Source of the DNA: Candidatus Foliamicus numerosus
GTDB lineage: Bacteria > Pseudomonadota > Gammaproteobacteria > Steroidobacterales > Foliamicaceae
DNA length: 64,000 nucleotides
Direction of reading: 5' to 3'
Assembly (NCBI GenBank): GCA_028285945.1
Contig: JAPYNE010000014.1
Coordinates: forward strand, 98,340-162,339
Part shown: positions 61,839 to 64,000 of the stretch, one piece after another
Layout: each line of letters starts with the position of its first letter
Position numbering within the stretch: position 1 is the stretch's first letter
The notes under the pieces: model-generated
Databases searched by the model: none
Told to the model about the DNA's origin: nothing
What the model saw: the letters and a program-made list of their open reading frames with translations, nothing else
Position numbers and translations under genes: made by a program

Positions 61839-63365
61839 TCATTGATGACTATGTTTTCTTATTAGGTGCCGCATTAGGTACCGCACGGCAATCACGACCG
61901 ATGTCACGGAAAAGACAAAAACGAAACCGCAAAGAAAAATCATCCACACATCCCAAGCAGGTCGGTTGCTGATCAGCAGGTTGAAGTCATAGGTGTGCAG
62001 TCCTTGGTAGACCCAGCGCTGCACTCGGCGCCTCTCCGTGAGGCGGCTGAGAATCTGGCCGGTGGATGGATCGATGTGAAACCAGGTGGCTTCGGGGTCA
62101 TCAAACTTGACCCGCAGCACTGGCAGTGGGCGGGCGCTGTTGTGGCGGGAATAGTAGTAGAGGTTGTAGCTGTCCAGTCGTTGCCAATCCAAGATGCTGC
62201 TGCCCGGAATCAGCTTGGCTGCACGGCCCTCGATTCTCTGCGCCAGCGACTCCGTCTCCCCCGCAGCGAGCAGGTGCTGAACTTCCCGCGCGGAGCCATG
62301 CAAGGAGACATGGGACTTGCCGCCAATCCAGTGCCAGGCAACCTGTTTCACGGGAAAGCCGGGGTTTTCGCGGATCAGTTGCCGGATATCCTCGGGCCGG
62401 GCGTAAGCGGGCGTGGATCGCAATAGGCCATCGGGTTGCTGGTAGCGCTGTCGCTGCTCAGCAAAGCTGCTGTTGGAATCGAATATCCCCCAAGGCCCGA
62501 CCGACATCAGGCCGCTGAACAAGAATGTCAGCAGGAACACCAAGCCTGCCAAGCCGATGACATGGTGGTACTTGGTCATGCCCCGATAGGGCGAGCGGGA
62601 GCCATCCGGATACCTGCGTTTCAGTCGCAGGCGCGTGAAGCCAATAATCGCGCCGGTGATGACGGAAACCAAGCCCGCGAGCGCGAGGACGATAATGACA
62701 TTCTCCCAAGTGCTGCGGTGCTTGCGTAGTTGCACCGGGTAAATCCAGTGCAGGTTCGCGCCCAGCCAGTTCCAAATGCGTTCGCTGCGGCGAGTGTCGC
62801 GCACCACTTGGCCAGTCAGCGATGACAGGTATAGCTCAGTTCCTAAGCCATCATCGATTGCCACCCGATGCAGCGGCCGGTAGGGGTGCAACCCGTCGGA
62901 GACGGACCACTGGTCCATGTGCAGCTGCTCTAGATACTCGCCGACTGCGGTTTGTTCGGGGTGTTGCGCCTCATATTCGGGGTGTTGCGCCTTATAAAAA
63001 TGAACGGCGGACGCGACGACTGCATCCGTAGGCATTTGACGAATGCGCGCGCCAGTGTCGGCGTGCATGCCCTGCCACGCAGCCCCTGCTGCCTTCAGCA
63101 GATAGACCGGCCGCTCGCCACTGCTGGTCAGCAACAACTGTTCAACATTGACCCCGGAATCGACCATGGTCAGCGGCTCTTCGGGACCGACGGCGATGCG
63201 ATCAGCAGCCAGCGGCTCTAGCCCAGCGTAGTACTCATCTTGGGTCAGTTCGGGGAAGCCCACGTACATCATCACCACGCCGCTGACGCACCACATGGCG
63301 AGGAACAGGCACATGGCGACGCCGAGCCACCGATGGCTGACGTAGAGCAGCCGTTTGGGCGTCAT
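61839..63365 (-). CDS. PepSY-domain inner-membrane protein (siderophore/iron reductase type)
   Basis: A 508-residue PepSY-TM protein: an N-terminal span (HRWLGVAMCLFLAMWCVSGV), a long periplasmic PepSY part (VHFYKAQHPEYEAQHPEQTA, WSVSDGLHPYRPLHRVAIDD), central spans with HH pairs for haem (MTKYHHVIGLAGLVFLLTFL), another PepSY repeat (FPVKQVAWHWIGGKSHVSLH) and a last span. Such proteins reduce ferric chelates behind TonB receptors. It lies 17 bases downstream of the receptor gene on the same strand. AQHPEYEAQHPEQ is a small internal duplication. Confidence 0.85.
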   Translation of the reverse strand: MTPKRLLYVSHRWLGVAMCLFLAMWCVSGVVMMYVGFPELTQDEYYAGLEPLAADRIAVGPEEPLTMVDSGVNVEQLLLTSSGERPVYLLKAAGAAWQGMHADTGARIRQMPTDAVVASAVHFYKAQHPEYEAQHPEQTAVGEYLEQLHMDQWSVSDGLHPYRPLHRVAIDDGLGTELYLSSLTGQVVRDTRRSERIWNWLGANLHWIYPVQLRKHRSTWENVIIVLALAGLVSVITGAIIGFTRLRLKRRYPDGSRSPYRGMTKYHHVIGLAGLVFLLTFLFSGLMSVGPWGIFDSNSSFAEQRQRYQQPDGLLRSTPAYARPEDIRQLIRENPGFPVKQVAWHWIGGKSHVSLHGSAREVQHLLAAGETESLAQRIEGRAAKLIPGSSILDWQRLDSYNLYYYSRHNSARPLPVLRVKFDDPEATWFHIDPSTGQILSRLTERRRVQRWVYQGLHTYDFNLLISNRPAWDVWMIFLCGFVFVFSVTSVVIAVRYLMRHLIRKHSHQ

Positions 63366-63382
63366 CGCCGGCTTGTAGCGTT

Positions 63383-64000
63383 TTAGAAGCTGTAGTCCGC
63401 CGTCAGGCTCAAGGCGCGAGGCTTGCCGACCAGCCAAGCGGTGGAGGAGTTCTCGGCAGACGCATAGAGCTCGTCAAACACGTTGTCGGCCTTGAGGGTC
63501 AGGCTGAACCGGTCGGTCATGCTGATGCGGGCCGAGGCATCCACGACCGTATAGGATGGAATGGGAACAGTCGGATGATAGCGCTCGCCGACGTAGCGCG
63601 TGTCGGCAATCAGTCGAAGCCGCTCGGTCGGTGTCCAGATCAATCCTAGGTTGGCGGTCTCTTCAGGCACATGGTTGGGCGTGGCGCCGGTGTCCGTTTC
63701 CGCTTCCAGCATGCTGCCGTTGCCATAGACTTGCAAGGTGTCACTGACTTGCAGGTTAAAGCTCAGTTCGAAGCCTTGCGAGGTCTGCTCGGGAACAAGG
63801 ATCACGTCATCCGGGTTGGTGGAATCGGGATTGTCTTCAATCAAATCCTTCTTGATGATATCGAACCACGCCAGCGACCATTGCAGCCGACCGCCGAGCA
63901 ATTGTTGTTTGATGCCAGCTTCGATCTGCTCGCTTTCGATGAAGTCCGCTTCACGATTGATCGGCACAGCTCTGATGAGGCCGCCGCTAGGATGGGTGGC
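63383..64000 (-). CDS. TonB-dependent siderophore receptor, C-terminal part (start beyond window)
   Basis: The last 205 or so residues of an outer-membrane barrel. Conserved strands include SEQIEAGIKQQLLGGRLQWS, QTSQGFELSFNLQVSDTLQV, PEETANLGLIWTPTERLRL and KADNVFDELYASAENSSTAW, ending SLTADYSF with the terminal phenylalanine needed by the BAM machine. The pattern matches ferric-siderophore receptors (FhuA/FpvA type). It forms an iron-uptake unit with the PepSY reductase. The plug domain is outside the window. Confidence 0.9.
   Translation of the reverse strand, partial: ATHPSGGLIRAVPINREADFIESEQIEAGIKQQLLGGRLQWSLAWFDIIKKDLIEDNPDSTNPDDVILVPEQTSQGFELSFNLQVSDTLQVYGNGSMLEAETDTGATPNHVPEETANLGLIWTPTERLRLIADTRYVGERYHPTVPIPSYTVVDASARISMTDRFSLTLKADNVFDELYASAENSSTAWLVGKPRALSLTADYSF

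Overview
The window is GC-rich DNA from what looks like a free-standing gammaproteobacterial chromosome. The main evidence is gene order: rsmB-fmt-def facing dprA-topA-tsaC with aroE further on, an atpIBEFHAGDC operon, hemX-hemY next to ubiK-comM, and argS followed by an FtsN-like SPOR protein. Cobalamin-dependent MetH, AtpB/AtpE, glutathione reductase and two TonB-dependent receptors suggest an aerobic or facultative Gram-negative cell. No rRNA, tRNA or CRISPR array was recognised. I cannot name the species.

Layout. 1-9.3 kb: the 3' part of prmC, a SUMF1-fold secreted protein, an Xre/RES toxin-antitoxin pair, an interrupted beta-propeller gene, and metF-metH. 9.4-11.1 kb: an MFS exporter and a decayed HEPN-MNT module. 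11.3-19.9 kb: a type I-G (formerly I-U) CRISPR interference operon, cas3-csx17-csb1-csb2, with a Fic toxin in frame with cas3 and a small Fic antitoxin gene nested out of frame between them; no cas1, cas2, cas4 or array is visible. 20-25.3 kb: an interrupted PD-(D/E)XK nuclease gene, a MacB-like permease, a thioredoxin-fold protein without its redox site, and a TonB-dependent receptor. 25.9-28.4 kb: a three-gene set on the minus strand, AAA ATPase - PIN RNase - RNA ligase, that looks like an RNA-targeting defence module with a repair enzyme. 28.5-47.8 kb: housekeeping genes (argS, SPOR protein, rsmB-fmt-def, dprA, topA, tsaC, tag, aroE, gor, glmU), an orphan EGSCG-repeat secreted peptide resembling copper-binding RiPP precursors, and deleted remnants of xth and glmS. 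48.2-55.8 kb: the ATP synthase operon, with large palindromic repeats in two of its internal gaps. 56-57.5 kb: a BglII-like restriction-modification pair coupled to hemY. 57.5-64 kb: hemY, hemX, ubiK, comM and an iron-uptake pair (PepSY reductase plus a TonB receptor cut by the window end).

Two themes stand out. First, a family of long palindromes is scattered between genes. Each has 28-31 bp perfectly complementary arms, whose sequence differs between copies, around an asymmetric core of about 50 nt containing a second, variable hairpin. Second, many genes are broken by single-base indels, in-frame TAG codons or internal deletions (beta-propeller gene, HEPN, MNT, PD-(D/E)XK nuclease, xth, glmS). 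This fits an eroding host-associated genome, but assembly error has to be excluded.

The most promising new biology is (1) the Cas3-antitoxin-Fic nested arrangement, (2) the ATPase-PIN-RNA ligase cassette, (3) the palindrome family, and (4) the orphan EGSCG peptide.
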